Source: Allomuricauda ruestringensis DSM 13258 (GTDB taxonomy: Bacteria; Bacteroidota; Bacteroidia; Flavobacteriales; Flavobacteriaceae). From it: 64,000 bases of DNA. This document shows positions 62,051 through 64,000 of this stretch, in pieces. The DNA is taken from positions 620,001 through 684,000 of the forward strand of contig NC_015945.1 in NCBI RefSeq assembly GCF_000224085.1. The letters run 5' to 3'. Below the pieces are notes generated by a model that saw only the letters and a program-made list of their open reading frames with translations, was not told where the DNA came from and ran no database searches. The translations under genes were made by a program, and so were the position numbers. Within the stretch, counting starts at the first letter, position 1; the number at the start of each line of letters is the position of its first letter.

Positions 62051-63553
62051 ATGGGCAGCAAAGAAGAATTCTTTGAACACATTGAACATGGGTACACCAT
62101 GAAGGGCGATTACATAACCTTGGGTGCCGGAATGTTGGATGGCGAAACCATGACCAACGCTTACATAAAGGTTCCCCTAAAAATGATGAATCGTCATGGC
62201 CTAATTGCAGGGGCAACGGGAACGGGAAAGACAAAATCGCTACAAGTATTGGCCGAAAACCTATCCGATAAAGGGATCCCCGTGTTGCTCATGGACCTTA
62301 AAGGTGATCTTAGTGGCATTGCCCAACCCAGCCCTGGACATCCAAAAATTGATGAACGTCAAGAAAAAATAGGCCTTCCTTTTGAAGCCAAGGGGTTTCC
62401 CGTAGAAATTATGTCACTTTCAGAACAGAACGGTGTTCGCTTACGGGCCACGGTATCGGAGTTTGGTCCCGTGTTGCTTTCCAGAATCTTGGACCTGAGC
62501 GTTACCCAAGAAGGTATTGTTGCCGTAGTATTCAAATATTGTGATGACAACAAGCTGCCACTCCTTGACCTCAAGGATTTTAAAAAAGTACTGCAATATG
62601 CCACTGGCGAAGGGAAAGAGGAGTTCCGAAAAGAGTACGGTCGTATTTCAACCAGTTCCACAGGAACCATTTTGAGGAAAATTATTGAACTAGAGCAGCA
62701 GGGTGCCGACCTCTTTTTTGGGGAAAAGTCGTTTGATGTGGAAGATTTGGTCCGAATCGATGAAAATGGACGCGGCTATGTGAATATTATCCGATTGACC
62801 GATATCCAAGATCGTCCAAAACTCTTCTCAACTTTTATGTTGAGTCTTTTGGCAGAAATCTACTCCACTTTTCCCGAACAAGGGGACAGCGACAGACCTG
62901 AGCTGGTACTGTTTATAGATGAGGCCCACCTGATTTTTGACAATGCAAGCAAAGCACTTTTGGACCAGATTGAAAGTATTGTGAAGCTCATACGTTCCAA
63001 GGGAATCGGACTTTATTTTGTGACGCAAAACCCAACCGATGTACCAGACGATGTCCTAGCGCAGTTGGGCTTGAAAGTTCAGCATGCGCTCCGTGCTTTT
63101 ACCGCCAAAGACCGCAAAGCCATAAAACTAACAGCACAAAACTATCCCATTTCCGATTATTACGATACGGCAGAGGTATTGACTTCGTTGGGAACGGGAG
63201 AAGCATTGGTATCCGCATTGGACGAAAAAGGACGCCCAATGCCATTGGCAGCTACAATGATGCGTGCGCCGATGAGCCGCATGGATATTTTGAACGATGA
63301 CGAGTTAAAAGATGTACTGGGCCAGTCCAAATTAATTAAAAAATACAATGAGGAGATAGACCGTGAAAGCGCCTACGAAATCCTCTCCGAAAAGATTGAA
63401 AGAGCCGAAAAAGAAGCCGAAAAGGAAGAAAAATCAACATCCCAAAGGTCCTCCAGCAGAAGAAGCACCCGAATGAATCCTGTGGTTAAAGTTTTAACCA
63501 GTGCTACATTTATAAGGGGTGTTTTAGGAGTATTAAAAAAAGTGATTCGATAA
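62051..63553 (+). CDS. HerA/DUF853-family ATPase
   Basis: 500 residues from ATG 62051 (a TTG three codons upstream is open). Walker A is GATGTGKTKSL (about 54-64), Walker B LVLFIDEAHL (about 282-291), with ISTSSTGTILRKI and ISDYYDTAEVLTSLGTGEALVSAL in between and after. The C-terminal 60 residues are highly charged coiled-coil (IERAEKEAEKEEKSTSQRSS). HerA-type ATPases translocate DNA in end processing; this subgroup (DUF853) has unproven function. Next gene follows in 7 bp. Confidence 0.88.
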   Translation: MGSKEEFFEHIEHGYTMKGDYITLGAGMLDGETMTNAYIKVPLKMMNRHGLIAGATGTGKTKSLQVLAENLSDKGIPVLLMDLKGDLSGIAQPSPGHPKIDERQEKIGLPFEAKGFPVEIMSLSEQNGVRLRATVSEFGPVLLSRILDLSVTQEGIVAVVFKYCDDNKLPLLDLKDFKKVLQYATGEGKEEFRKEYGRISTSSTGTILRKIIELEQQGADLFFGEKSFDVEDLVRIDENGRGYVNIIRLTDIQDRPKLFSTFMLSLLAEIYSTFPEQGDSDRPELVLFIDEAHLIFDNASKALLDQIESIVKLIRSKGIGLYFVTQNPTDVPDDVLAQLGLKVQHALRAFTAKDRKAIKLTAQNYPISDYYDTAEVLTSLGTGEALVSALDEKGRPMPLAATMMRAPMSRMDILNDDELKDVLGQSKLIKKYNEEIDRESAYEILSEKIERAEKEAEKEEKSTSQRSSSRRSTRMNPVVKVLTSATFIRGVLGVLKKVIR

Positions 63554-63560
63554 TATATAT

Positions 63561-64000
63561 ATGAAAAAGACAAGCCGAGTAATTGCCCTATTTTTTGGGA
63601 TTACATTAATCCATTCCTGCCAAAAGGATACCACATTCTTGATTACAGAAACCAGTGTTGGACCATTGACCCAGACCACCAAGGTCAATGAATTGGAAAG
63701 CACCTTTGTGAAAGATTCCGTTGTTGGAGACACAGCCCGAATCAATTTAGGCACATCCACCAAAAAAATCGAGGTATTTGAAAAGGGAGGCAAACACCTC
63801 TTGACCCTAACCCCCAATTCTGATAGCATCCCTACTATTCAAAATGTTAGAATCATGGATTCCAGATATGTATCAGAAAAAGGAATTGGGCTTCAAAGTA
63901 CTTTTAAGGATATCCAGAACAAATACAGTATCAAAAAAATTGTGACGACCTTAAACAGTATTGTGGTCTTCCCAAAGGGCAGCAATCTTTATTTTACCAT
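63561..64000 (+). CDS. Lipoprotein of unknown function (3' end beyond window)
   Basis: Starts at ATG 63561, 7 bp after the HerA-like stop, and is open to the window edge (146 codons). Signal and lipobox IHSC (about Cys20). The visible part is acidic and repetitive in beta-strand-like segments (TTKVNELESTFVKDSVVGDTARINLGTSTKKIEVFEKGGKHLLTLTPN) and then IGLQSTFKDIQNKYSIKKIVTTLNSIVVFP. No domain recognised. Probably one transcript with the ATPase gene. Confidence 0.75.
   Translation, partial: MKKTSRVIALFFGITLIHSCQKDTTFLITETSVGPLTQTTKVNELESTFVKDSVVGDTARINLGTSTKKIEVFEKGGKHLLTLTPNSDSIPTIQNVRIMDSRYVSEKGIGLQSTFKDIQNKYSIKKIVTTLNSIVVFPKGSNLYFT

Noticed and set aside
61995-62234. N-terminal extension of the RidA frame (80 codons)
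   Set aside because: It would run through the start of the divergent HerA-like gene and lacks any family similarity; ATG 61994 gives the normal length and a signal peptide.
1-64000. CRISPR arrays, tRNA, rRNA, prophage or insertion-sequence genes
   Set aside because: No regularly spaced repeats, no tRNA-like cloverleaf noticed by eye, no transposase, integrase or phage structural gene; an automatic tRNA and ncRNA search was not possible.

Overview
The window reads as a chromosomal segment of a marine-type member of Flavobacteriaceae (Bacteroidota). It has SusC/SusD pairs, lipoproteins with short lipoboxes, AT-rich intergenic DNA, a few recognisable TAnnTTTG -7 elements, GH51/GH43/GH127-type hydrolases, and the dispersed 'GTCAT-TCTGAAC' type extragenic palindromes common in this family. 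The genus cannot be fixed from the sequence. I saw no rRNA, tRNA, CRISPR, phage or IS gene.

Layout. (1) 1-12.2 kb looks like a phosphonate-ester utilisation locus. A SusC/SusD pair, an exported PA14-tailed phosphodiesterase, an exported metallo-beta-lactamase-fold protein and a class III PLP enzyme (cut by the window start, resembling the hydroxy-aminoethylphosphonate ammonia-lyase PbfA) run leftwards. A HTH-cupin regulator is divergent to them. Converging on it are a DUF5690 transporter, a FAD amine oxidase and a phosphonatase-like HAD hydrolase with overlapping genes. (2) 12.4-16.4 kb holds a lipoprotein, a DUF1080 protein, a thioredoxin and two double-domain universal stress proteins. The last two units share a CRP/FNR-like palindrome. 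(3) 16.6-40.6 kb is an L-arabinose locus: the operon araB-araD-araA-galM-Na+ symporter, a GH51-GH127 pair, the Nudix-type repressor AraR, then GH43, DUF5695, a DUF885 peptidase, a LamG-GH127/146-type protein and a dipeptidyl-peptidase IV. (4) 40.7-51.2 kb is a complete 4-hydroxyproline catabolic operon (epimerase, D-amino-acid dehydrogenase, pyrroline-hydroxycarboxylate deaminase, 2-ketoglutarate semialdehyde dehydrogenase) with a divergent AraC-family regulator and a second SusC/SusD pair. (5) 51.6-64 kb is mostly housekeeping or miscellaneous: exonuclease/GIY-YIG fusion, aldose epimerase-like protein, M20 peptidase, LolC-type permease, NamZ-like protein, sterol desaturase, YkgJ protein, methyltransferase, zincin lipoprotein, QueE, RidA, HerA-like ATPase and a cut lipoprotein.

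How parts may work together. Regions 3 and 4 side by side supply enzymes for both halves of hydroxyproline-rich glycoproteins (extensin or algal-wall type): beta-L-arabinofuranosidases and alpha-L-arabinofuranosidase for the Hyp-linked arabinans, proline-specific peptidase for the backbone, arabinose to xylulose-5-phosphate, and hydroxyproline to 2-oxoglutarate. Region 1 would clip a phosphonate off a larger outer-membrane-imported or surface-bound ester and convert aminophosphonates to phosphate. Both proposals are inferences from gene content and order.
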